A DNA stretch of 34,916 bases from Bacteroidales bacterium UBA1077 (GTDB lineage: Bacteria; Bacteroidota; Bacteroidia; Bacteroidales; UBA932), in the NCBI GenBank assembly GCA_002314195.1, contig DCCQ01000044.1, positions 4,783-39,698 on the forward strand, given 5' to 3'. Below the pieces are notes generated by a model, which searched no databases, was not told the DNA's origin, and was given only the letters and a program-made list of their open reading frames with translations. Every line of letters begins with the position of its first letter. Positions within the stretch are counted from its first letter, which is position 1. Below, piece by piece: positions 16,072-22,545 of the stretch. The position numbers and the translations under genes were made by a program.

Positions 16072-17481
16072 ATGTCAGATATATCAAGAAGACTTTTTCT
16101 CAAAAAAGGTGTGGCCGGATTGGCCGCGGTCGCTGTTGCCCCTGGACTCATCTCATGCGCTGGACAGGATGGCAAGGCCGCCAAAGTCAGGCAGTTGGCT
16201 CCATTGGCCGGCAAGTATGACGTTGTGGTCGCAGGAGGTGGTCCTGCCGGTTTCATCGCGGCGGTGACGGCGGCTCGTCAGGGTGCCAAGACGGCTCTCA
16301 TCGAGCGCTACGGCTTCCTCGGCGGAATGGCTACCACCGGCTACGTTACCCCGATCAGTGTCTTTGCTAAGGACAACAATCTCGTGATCGGAGGAATCCC
16401 TTGGGAGTTCGTGCAGAGGCTCGAATCCATGGGCGGCGCTTTCATCGAGTGGCCGAAAGCGAACATCGACTTCGACATTGAACTTTACAAACTTTGCTGC
16501 CAGAGGATGGTGCTGGAGGCTGGTGTGGATCTCTATATGCACTCTGCGATGATAGGCTGCGAGATGGAGGGGAAACGGATCACCTCAGTGATCATCGAAA
16601 ACAAGAACGGACTTGAAAGCCTTGAGGCTGAAAGATTCATTGACTGCACCGGCGATGCCGACCTTGCGAACATGGCCGGTGTGCCTATGCAGGAGAATCC
16701 TGACAGTGAGTTTCAGCCGTCATCATTCTGCTTCATCCTTTCCGGAGTCGACACCGACAGCGAATTGCTCAACAAATGTATGTACCACAACGGCATAAAC
16801 GGTCCGAGCCAGTGCCGTCCTGTCAGGGAGAAGCTTCTTGCAATGAAGGAGACACATCCAGAGATTCCTGACTTCGGAGGACCTTGGTTCAACAACGTGC
16901 TCCATAAAGGCAGTGTCGCTGTCAACATCACCCGTCGCGCGGCCATATCCACGGACAACAGGAATTTCACGGCGGCGGAGTGCCAGCTGCGGGAGGACAT
17001 ATTCCTTTTCGCATCGCTGCTTAAAGAGAATTTCCCTGAATTCAAAGACAGTTACATCTCTTCTACCGCTCCTCAGGCCGGAGTCAGGGAGTCTCGCCGC
17101 ATCAAGGGTGTCCACACCGTCACGGCCGATGAATATGTGAGCGGTTTCCACTATGAGGACAGCATCTCGCGTGGCATTCATCCGATCGATATGCACGCCA
17201 GCAAGGGAACCAAGCAGATGCGCATCGACCTCAAGCAGCCGGCGTATGTGCCTTACAGGGCGTTGATTGCTCCCGAATATCCCAACCTGCTTGTGGCGGG
17301 ACGCTGCATCTCCACTGGTCGTCAGGCACTTGCGTCTCTCCGCGTGATGGCGAGCTGCATGGGCACAGGCCAGGCTGCAGGCGCCGCCGCGGCACAAAGC
17401 ATCTCCGAGTCCCGGAGCGTGCAGGACATTGATGTGGAAACCCTTGTCGGCACAGTCCGCAAACTCGGAGCGATAATCTAG
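16072..17481 (+). CDS. FAD-dependent oxidoreductase, Tat-exported lipoprotein
   Basis: The 469-residue protein starts with a twin-arginine signal (SRRLFLKKG, residues 5-13), a hydrophobic stretch and a lipobox LISC with C29. It is therefore predicted to be folded with FAD in the cytoplasm, exported by Tat and lipid-anchored. The mature part begins a Rossmann FAD motif VVVAGGGPAGFIAA (51-64). Then comes ERYGFLGGMATTGYVTP, the signature of the FAD_oxidored family (PF12831). The C-terminal closing motif NLLVAGRCISTGRQALASLRVMASCMGTGQAAG is a hallmark of the same family. Substrates of this family are mostly unknown; some act on sugars or cyclic alcohols. It converges on mrp, sharing CTAG as overlapping stop codons. 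Confidence 0.9.
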   Translation: MSDISRRLFLKKGVAGLAAVAVAPGLISCAGQDGKAAKVRQLAPLAGKYDVVVAGGGPAGFIAAVTAARQGAKTALIERYGFLGGMATTGYVTPISVFAKDNNLVIGGIPWEFVQRLESMGGAFIEWPKANIDFDIELYKLCCQRMVLEAGVDLYMHSAMIGCEMEGKRITSVIIENKNGLESLEAERFIDCTGDADLANMAGVPMQENPDSEFQPSSFCFILSGVDTDSELLNKCMYHNGINGPSQCRPVREKLLAMKETHPEIPDFGGPWFNNVLHKGSVAVNITRRAAISTDNRNFTAAECQLREDIFLFASLLKENFPEFKDSYISSTAPQAGVRESRRIKGVHTVTADEYVSGFHYEDSISRGIHPIDMHASKGTKQMRIDLKQPAYVPYRALIAPEYPNLLVAGRCISTGRQALASLRVMASCMGTGQAAGAAAAQSISESRSVQDIDVETLVGTVRKLGAII

Positions 17482-18545
17482 GACTCCACGGCTTTGGCGA
17501 GGCGGCCGGCGAGGTCGATGAAGGCCTGGCCATCGGGACGGGTGGAGAGGGCAGCAGGCTCGCCGGAGTCTCCGCCTTCACGGATGCTCTGGACAATCGG
17601 TATCTGCCCGAGGAGCCGAATGCCGTACTTGTCGGCCATCTCCTTGCCACCGTTCTTTCCGAATATATAGTACTTGTTCTGGGGAAGTTCCTCAGGAGTG
17701 AACCAGGCCATGTTCTCCACAAGACCGAAGATCTTGCGGTCAATATTCTTGTTGCGGAACATATTCACGCCTTTCTCTACATCCGAAAGAGCCACAGGCT
17801 GAGGTGTAGTGACGATCAGCGCGCCCTCCATCGGGATGTCGTTCACGAGGGAGATGTGGATGTCGCCGGTTCCTGGTGGCATGTCGATCAGAAGGAAGTC
17901 CAGCACGCCCCAGCGGACTTGCAGAATCATTTGCTTGAGGGCGTTGCAGGCCATAGGACCTCTCCAGATGAGGGCTTGGCCTGGCTCGGCGAAATAGCCG
18001 ATGGACATCCATTTCACACCGTATTTCTCGATCGGGTAGATCACTTCCTTGCCTTCCGCAATCTCTTCCGCCTCAGGGACAGCGCCTTCCGTGCCGGTCA
18101 TCAGCGGAACTGAAGGCCCGTAGACATCAGCGTCGGCGAGTCCGACCTTGTAGCCGAGACGGGCGAGGGCCACGGCCAGATTGACCGCCACGGTGGACTT
18201 TCCGACCCCTCCCTTGCCGGAGGCGATTCCGATGATGTGGCGGACATTGTTGATTTCCTCAAGGCCGAGATCAAGTCCGGCTTTCTTTTTCGGAGCTTCT
18301 TCCTTGACCACGGTCTTTACCTCAACCTCAGTGCCTTGCGGAGCATTGCGGATGATTGTGGCGCGGGTGCTCCCGACAAGATATTCAGTGAGAGGATCGC
18401 GCCTTTTAGGGAATGCGAGGGTGACTGTCACCTTGTTGCCGTCTATGGAGATGGAGTCAACCATCCCCAATTCGACTATGCTTTTGCTGCCTTTGGCGGG
18501 GTGAACCACCTCGGCGAGCATATTTAATATGTCTTGTTCAGTCAT
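17478..18545 (-). CDS. mrp: Mrp/NBP35-family P-loop ATPase (Fe-S cluster carrier)
   Basis: The 355-residue protein has an N-terminal MIP18/DUF59 domain (about 1-80) and a deviant Walker A GKGGVGKS at 110-117. It also has DADVYGPSVP (138-147), the Walker B-like LLIDMPPGTGD (218-228) and a C-terminal domain with GQIPIVQSIREGGDSG. Mrp proteins bind and hand over Fe-S clusters to target enzymes. Here the position that normally carries CPxC (GLVENM..F.CP.C) reads GLVENMAWFTPEELPQNK (274-291), with no cysteine. It resembles other Bacteroidota homologues I recall, so it may be lineage-typical and not a loss in this strain. It is probably cytoplasmic; it is downstream of the S46 peptidase gene with a hairpin cluster between. 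Confidence 0.93.
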   Translation of the reverse strand: MTEQDILNMLAEVVHPAKGSKSIVELGMVDSISIDGNKVTVTLAFPKRRDPLTEYLVGSTRATIIRNAPQGTEVEVKTVVKEEAPKKKAGLDLGLEEINNVRHIIGIASGKGGVGKSTVAVNLAVALARLGYKVGLADADVYGPSVPLMTGTEGAVPEAEEIAEGKEVIYPIEKYGVKWMSIGYFAEPGQALIWRGPMACNALKQMILQVRWGVLDFLLIDMPPGTGDIHISLVNDIPMEGALIVTTPQPVALSDVEKGVNMFRNKNIDRKIFGLVENMAWFTPEELPQNKYYIFGKNGGKEMADKYGIRLLGQIPIVQSIREGGDSGEPAALSTRPDGQAFIDLAGRLAKAVES

Positions 18546-18581
18546 ATTCTTCGAATATTACTATTTAACCTACAACCCCCA

Positions 18582-18626
18582 GTCACTTCGTGACAGCCCC
18601 AGAGGGGCACGGGGAAAGGATTCCCC
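18582..18626. repeat. Cluster of three adjacent perfect hairpins
   Basis: Three consecutive stem-loops occur: GTCAC-TTC-GTGAC (18582-18594), GCCCC-AGA-GGGGC (18596-18608) and GGGGAA-AGGA-TTCCCC (18611-18626). A fourth imperfect element (CGG...CCG) follows at 18637-18652. They lie in the 134-bp gap between the S46 peptidase stop and the mrp start and could act as terminators or processing sites. The composition differs from the flanking AT-rich DNA, which suggests an inserted repeat unit. Confidence 0.7.
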
Positions 18627-18679
18627 GAAACCCCTTCGGTCGCTTCGCTCCGAGTGTTGTATTTTCCTTCCTGTCATTG

Positions 18680-20791
18680 TTATCTTACGATGTTCATTTC
18701 CTTGGTGAGGTAGCCGGCGCCGCCGAACTTGTCCACGAGGAAGAGGACGTAGCGGATGTCCACGCAGATGCACCTCTGGAGATCGGGCTCGAACATCACG
18801 TCGCTGGACATCGACTCCCAGTTGCCGTCGAAGGCCAGACCTATCAGTTCACCGTCGGCGTTGAGGACAGGGCTGCCGGAGTTGCCGCCCGTGATGTCGT
18901 TGGTCGTGAGGAAGCAGCAAGGGAGATTGCCGTCAGCCATGGCGTACCGGCCGTAGTCCCTCTTGACATAGAGCTGCTTAAGTTTTTCCGGAACGTTGAA
19001 CTCGTAGTTGTCGGGATCCTCTTTCTCCATCACACCGTAGATGGTTGAGTAGTACCTGTAGTTGACGGCGTCCTTCGGGGAATATGACTTCACAGTCCCG
19101 TAGGTGAGCCTCATCGTGAAGTTGGCGTCCGGGTACATGGCCTTGCCTTTGTTCCATTCCATCAAGCCGGCCGTGTAGGCCTTGGACGCGGCCTTGATCT
19201 TGGCCTTGGCCTCCTGATTCTGCTCTCCGCGCAGTTTGGCGAACACATTCACGAGCGCTGTCGCGAACTTGTTGGCCGGATCATTGAGAGTTGCTTTCTT
19301 GCCGTCTTTTTCAATGGCTTCCTTAGCCTTGTCATAAGACGAGAATATTGTCGTTCTGAACAGCTCATCCACGTACTTGTCGATGTCCATTGTCGCGAAA
19401 TCCTCTCCAAGGTCCGGATAGTTCTCGGGTCTGGCCTTCTCCCTGTACAATTTAAGCAGAGCCGCCGTCACTTCCTTGTCAAGCGGCGCGTAGTAGTCCT
19501 CGAACACGGCCTTAAGAGCTTCGAAGCCAGCCTCTGCAGCCGTCAGACTGTCCGCTCCTGATTTCAGACTTCTGTTCCTGCCTCCTAAGTAAGCGCTTGA
19601 GAGGTTGACCAATTCAGTTCTGAAGATGGTCTCGCTCAACAGTTTCACATCGAGATCCACTTGCTCGTTGGCCTTGATCCCGGCGGCGATGTCAGCGATC
19701 GCCGTCCCGTAAAGTTCGGAGCGTTTCTTGTTCTTGTCAACCCATTTCTGGAACCGAGCCTCCTTGTCGTGTTCCTTCCCGATGATATTCAAGTCCTTGA
19801 AAGCCTTCTTCTCTCCGATCCATTTCTTCCAACCGTTGGCTGAGCTTGCATATTTATTGGCATATTTCAGCCTGATGGAAGGATCCTTCTCCATCCACTT
19901 CCACATAATGTCCTGACGGAGTGTCCTGGCCTCAATCGCGATGTCGTTCAGGGCAAGCATGTGGTTCAGCTGCGCCTCTGTCTGGTACCTCTGGGTGCGG
20001 CCAGGGTAGCCCATGATCATCGTGTAGTCACCCTCATTGATGCCTTTGAGGGAAATCTTCAGCGACTGCTTCGGCACGTAAGGGACGTTGTCCTCTGAAT
20101 ATTCAGCCGGCTCGTTGTCCTTGCCCGCATAGACCCTGAACATCGAGAAGTCGCCAGTGTGACGTGGCCACATCCAGTTGTCGGTCTCGCCGCCGAACTT
20201 TCCGATGGATGCCGGCGGAGCGCCCACGAAACGGATGTCTTTGAACACCTTATAGACAATGACGTAGTGCACGTTGTTGTTGTAGAAAGAGGTGACCTCG
20301 GCCTCGCAGTTCGGATTCTGCTCCTCGGCAGCCTTGACCAGAGCCTCTTTCACTGCCTTTCTTTCCTCTTCTGACTTGGCTCCCTCGATTGCCTCGGTGA
20401 CATCGCTCATGTTCACAAGGAACGTGACCGTTAGTCCCGGAGCCGGAATCTCCTCGCTGCTGTTCATCGCCCAGAATCCATCCTCAAGGTAGTTGTGCTC
20501 ATCACTTGAGAGCTGCTGGATGCTGCTGTAGCCGCAGTGGTGGTTGGTCACCAGGAGTCCCTTGTCGGAGATCATCTCGCCTGTGCATCCGCCGCCGAAG
20601 ATAACGATCGCATCCTTTAATGATGAATGGTTGACGCTGTAGATCTGGTCAGGCGTGAGCCTGCAGCCAAGGTCCTTCATTGCATTCGCGTTGAGTTTCT
20701 GGAGGAGCGGAAGCATCCACATCCCCTCGTCCGCCATCGCGCTGAATCCTACCATAAGGGCCGCCGCGACGGAACAAATCAATTTTCTCAT
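18680..20791 (-). CDS. S46 family dipeptidyl-peptidase (DPP7-like)
   Basis: The 703-residue exported serine peptidase removes dipeptides from oligopeptides in the periplasm or at the surface, feeding amino-acid catabolism. A signal peptide (about 1-20, AMA before DEGMW) is followed by the family N-terminus DEGMWMLPLL. The His of the triad is in TNHHCGY (H85), the Asp in GGETDNWMWPRHTGDF, and the Ser in GGNSGSPV (about S638). The specificity position in the FDGNWES motif is Gly (about 656). In the Porphyromonas enzymes, Gly there goes with DPP7-type hydrophobic P1 specificity and Arg with DPP11 acidic specificity; this is known biochemistry applied by alignment in my head. It has its own consensus promoter. 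Confidence 0.95.
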   Translation of the reverse strand: MRKLICSVAAALMVGFSAMADEGMWMLPLLQKLNANAMKDLGCRLTPDQIYSVNHSSLKDAIVIFGGGCTGEMISDKGLLVTNHHCGYSSIQQLSSDEHNYLEDGFWAMNSSEEIPAPGLTVTFLVNMSDVTEAIEGAKSEEERKAVKEALVKAAEEQNPNCEAEVTSFYNNNVHYVIVYKVFKDIRFVGAPPASIGKFGGETDNWMWPRHTGDFSMFRVYAGKDNEPAEYSEDNVPYVPKQSLKISLKGINEGDYTMIMGYPGRTQRYQTEAQLNHMLALNDIAIEARTLRQDIMWKWMEKDPSIRLKYANKYASSANGWKKWIGEKKAFKDLNIIGKEHDKEARFQKWVDKNKKRSELYGTAIADIAAGIKANEQVDLDVKLLSETIFRTELVNLSSAYLGGRNRSLKSGADSLTAAEAGFEALKAVFEDYYAPLDKEVTAALLKLYREKARPENYPDLGEDFATMDIDKYVDELFRTTIFSSYDKAKEAIEKDGKKATLNDPANKFATALVNVFAKLRGEQNQEAKAKIKAASKAYTAGLMEWNKGKAMYPDANFTMRLTYGTVKSYSPKDAVNYRYYSTIYGVMEKEDPDNYEFNVPEKLKQLYVKRDYGRYAMADGNLPCCFLTTNDITGGNSGSPVLNADGELIGLAFDGNWESMSSDVMFEPDLQRCICVDIRYVLFLVDKFGGAGYLTKEMNIVR

Positions 20792-20856
20792 ATCAAATAC
20801 CTTTAAGTTTGTCTTTGAATATTATAGTAGCAGCCATTTCCCATCGAAACAGCCAA

Positions 20857-20887
20857 CAAAATTAGCCATTTCCCGCATAAACTCAAA
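20857..20887 (-). promoter_or_regulatory. Consensus promoter of the S46 peptidase gene
   Basis: On the minus strand, TTTG (complement of 20884-20887), 19 bp and TAATTTTG (complement of 20857-20864) match the Bacteroidota consensus exactly. The leader would be about 55 nt. The motif GCCATTTCCC occurs twice within the region (20833-20842 and 20866-20875). Confidence 0.75.
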
Positions 20888-20895
20888 TTTCTGAC

Positions 20896-20903
20896 TATAT
20901 TTG
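20896..20903 (+). promoter_or_regulatory. -7 box of rnhB
   Basis: TATATTTG fits the consensus; the first ATG (20924) follows about 20 bp later. It is only a few bases upstream of the divergent S46 promoter, so polymerases may interfere. Confidence 0.55.
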
Positions 20904-20923
20904 TCGTTTCAGATGGTGCGGTA

Positions 20924-21568
20924 ATGCTCTCAATGAATATGCCAAAGGAAATACATTTACTGCCATTCATGAAGGCGGGGCGGCTGGAGGCCGGCTGCGA
21001 TGAGGCCGGTCGTGGACCGCTCGCGGGGCCGGTCTATGCCGCCGCTGTGATCCTACCATCGGATTTCCATCATCCGCTCCTGAATGATTCCAAAAAGATG
21101 AGCGAGAAGTCAAGGGACATTTTAAGGCCGATCATAGAGCGCGAGGCGGTCGCTTGGGCTGTTGAGGCCGTGAGCCCGGAGGAGATTGATGAATTGAATA
21201 TTCTTTGGGCTTCGGTCACTGGAATGCAAAGGGCCGTGCGCAGGTTGGACCCCCGCCCGGAATTTCTTTTGATCGACGGCAACCGTTTCAGACCTTTTGA
21301 CAGTTATGGCTTTGACTCCTACCGCACTGTGGTCCACGGCGATGCGACATATTCATCAATAGCTGCGGCTTCGGTGCTTGCAAAGACTTGGAGGGATGAG
21401 AAGATGTGGGAACTGGCTAAGGAATATCCCGAATACGGCTGGGACAGGAATATGGGCTATCCGACGAAGGAACACATCGAGGCCATCAGAAAGTTCGGGC
21501 TGACTCCTTGGCACCGGAGATCGTTTCACCCGAAGGAACTTGAGCCGACTTTATTCTCCGGCCTTTAG
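20924..21568 (+). CDS. rnhB: Ribonuclease HII
   Basis: The 214-residue cytoplasmic enzyme cleaves RNA in RNA-DNA hybrids and at misincorporated ribonucleotides. Catalytic residues are D26 and E27 (GCDEAGRGPLAGPV), D118 (LLIDGN) and D140 (HGDATYSSIAAASVLAK). The family C-terminal motif GYPTKEHIEAI is present. Starts at 20924, 20933 and 20939 are all in frame; 20924 is listed as the longest that fits the -7 box at 20896. The gene's last 18 bp overlap the convergent XRE regulator. Confidence 0.96.
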   Translation: MLSMNMPKEIHLLPFMKAGRLEAGCDEAGRGPLAGPVYAAAVILPSDFHHPLLNDSKKMSEKSRDILRPIIEREAVAWAVEAVSPEEIDELNILWASVTGMQRAVRRLDPRPEFLLIDGNRFRPFDSYGFDSYRTVVHGDATYSSIAAASVLAKTWRDEKMWELAKEYPEYGWDRNMGYPTKEHIEAIRKFGLTPWHRRSFHPKELEPTLFSGL

Positions 21569-21976
21569 TCCGAGTTCTTTCTCGTAGCGGCGGATGAGTT
21601 TGCGGTTCATGCTGATGATCTCATCCTTGTCCCTGACTTTTTCATGAAGAAGATCGACCTCCTTTCTAAGAACTTCTATCTCTTTGATGTAACCATCCTC
21701 CAAGGCTCTGATTTTCCTGTCGTAGGTTTCCTTTACGTCATTAAGCCCGGCGGTGGCGGAACTTATCGGCTCGAAACCGTTCACTAATTCCGCGACGGAG
21801 ACTCCGGCGGCTTCGGCGAATTTTTCAACGTGCTCGTTCAGGATTCTTGTCTTCCCTTTCTCAAGTTTACGGTATGCGTTCAGAGAGATTTCCAGACGAC
21901 GTGCCATCTCGGTCTGTGAGAACCCGAGTTCGTTCCGTTTCTTTTCAAGATTGTTCTTTATAGTTGCGTCGTCCAT
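21551..21976 (-). CDS. XRE-family regulator with C-terminal coiled coil
   Basis: The 141-residue product has an HTH_3 domain (about residues 8-63). Its recognition region is GFSQTEMARRLEISLNAYRKLEKGKTR, here cut short, which matches Cro/C1-type folds. A long charged helix (about 83-135) with heptad-like Leu/Ile spacing, LEDGYIKEIEVLRKEV, suggests dimerisation. Its target is not known. Repeated motifs at 22043-22075 just upstream are candidate operators, which would imply autoregulation and possibly control of the small gene at 22195. It ends inside rnhB. Confidence 0.85.
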   Translation of the reverse strand: MDDATIKNNLEKKRNELGFSQTEMARRLEISLNAYRKLEKGKTRILNEHVEKFAEAAGVSVAELVNGFEPISSATAGLNDVKETYDRKIRALEDGYIKEIEVLRKEVDLLHEKVRDKDEIISMNRKLIRRYEKELGLKAGE

Positions 21977-22010
21977 TTATGAGTGAATCTTCAAAAGCGT
22001 TACTATGACA

Positions 22011-22018
22011 CAAAAATA
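22011..22018 (-). promoter_or_regulatory. -7 box of the XRE regulator
   Basis: On the minus strand the sequence is TATTTTTG, matching TAnnTTTG, about 35 bp upstream of the start. No clear -33 box was found. Confidence 0.45.
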
Positions 22019-22042
22019 TCCAAAAGAAGATTCTTCGTTTTG

Positions 22043-22075
22043 TAACCGTTGGTTGCAAAGTGTATCCAATGGTTA
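22043..22075. promoter_or_regulatory. Candidate operator upstream of the XRE regulator
   Basis: CCGTTGGTT (22046-22054) and CCAATGGTT (22066-22074) are near-direct repeats with a 20-bp period. Alternatively, TAACCGTTGG (22043-22052) and CCAATGGTTA (22066-22075) are inverted with one mismatch. Either arrangement is plausible for a dimeric Cro/C1-type repressor. Confidence 0.45.
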
Positions 22076-22131
22076 TAAAAAACATATTAAATAGATAAAA
22101 AACATAAATATTTGAGTGGTTACCCCCGTTT

Positions 22132-22165
22132 GTTCCCCACCCTCGCTTGTTTTTTAGTGGGGAAC
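22132..22165 (+). promoter_or_regulatory. Hairpin in front of the small gene at 22195
   Basis: GTTCCCCAC (22132-22140) and GTGGGGAAC (22157-22165) form a perfect 9-bp stem with a 16-nt loop ending in a T run. It lies two bases before an in-frame ATG at 22168 and 29 bases before the ATG at 22195. It could control access to a start codon or act as a leader structure. Confidence 0.5.
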
Positions 22166-22194
22166 TTATGTTCTTTGCGAAAAACACTTTCACT

Positions 22195-22398
22195 ATGGAC
22201 AGGACAGAGAATGACTATGCAGCTTTTGAAAAGGCGATGGATGAGAGGCGACTCTACAGACAGATTTCTGATTTTGTGGGGATATGTCTGCGTATAGGTG
22301 CGGAACCTGCCGCGTTGGACGCCGTGATCTATGAGGAATTGGGATACAGGGGGCAGGATCTTGTGGATTTTTACCGGCGCTGCGAGAATATTCATTGA
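22195..22398 (+). CDS. Small protein of unknown function (67 aa)
   Basis: I do not recognise this protein. It is acidic and helical, with two clear amphipathic segments, MDERRLYRQISDFVGICLRI and GAEPAALDAVIYEELGYRGQ, and ends in FYRRCENIH. No signal peptide or membrane segment is present, so it is probably cytoplasmic. Starts at 22195 (MDRTEND) and 22168 (MFFAKNT) are both in frame; 22195 is preferred because 22168 lies just behind the stable hairpin. It sits between an XRE regulator and an EF-G paralogue, and its stop is followed by 150 bp with a separate promoter for that gene. It may be a regulatory or structural small protein. Confidence 0.6.
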   Translation: MDRTENDYAAFEKAMDERRLYRQISDFVGICLRIGAEPAALDAVIYEELGYRGQDLVDFYRRCENIH

Positions 22399-22479
22399 AG
22401 TAGTGTTGTTATTGGGACATTTTTTTATTAGATTTGCCTTTCGGCGAACTTATGAGGCACTTCCAAGGGTAAATCGATT

Positions 22480-22511
22480 TTTATCATGTTGTCCCCCGTA
22501 ATGTAATTTTG
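22480..22511 (+). promoter_or_regulatory. Promoter of the EF-G paralogue
   Basis: TTTA (22480-22483), 20 bp and TAATTTTG (22504-22511) form a near-consensus promoter; the leader is about 30 nt. Confidence 0.6.
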
Positions 22512-22545
22512 CCAATAACGATTTCATAATTAATAACTTATAGTA

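Noticed and set aside
16072..18545. The FAD oxidoreductase and mrp as one operon
   Set aside because: They lie on opposite strands and converge, overlapping only at the stop codons.
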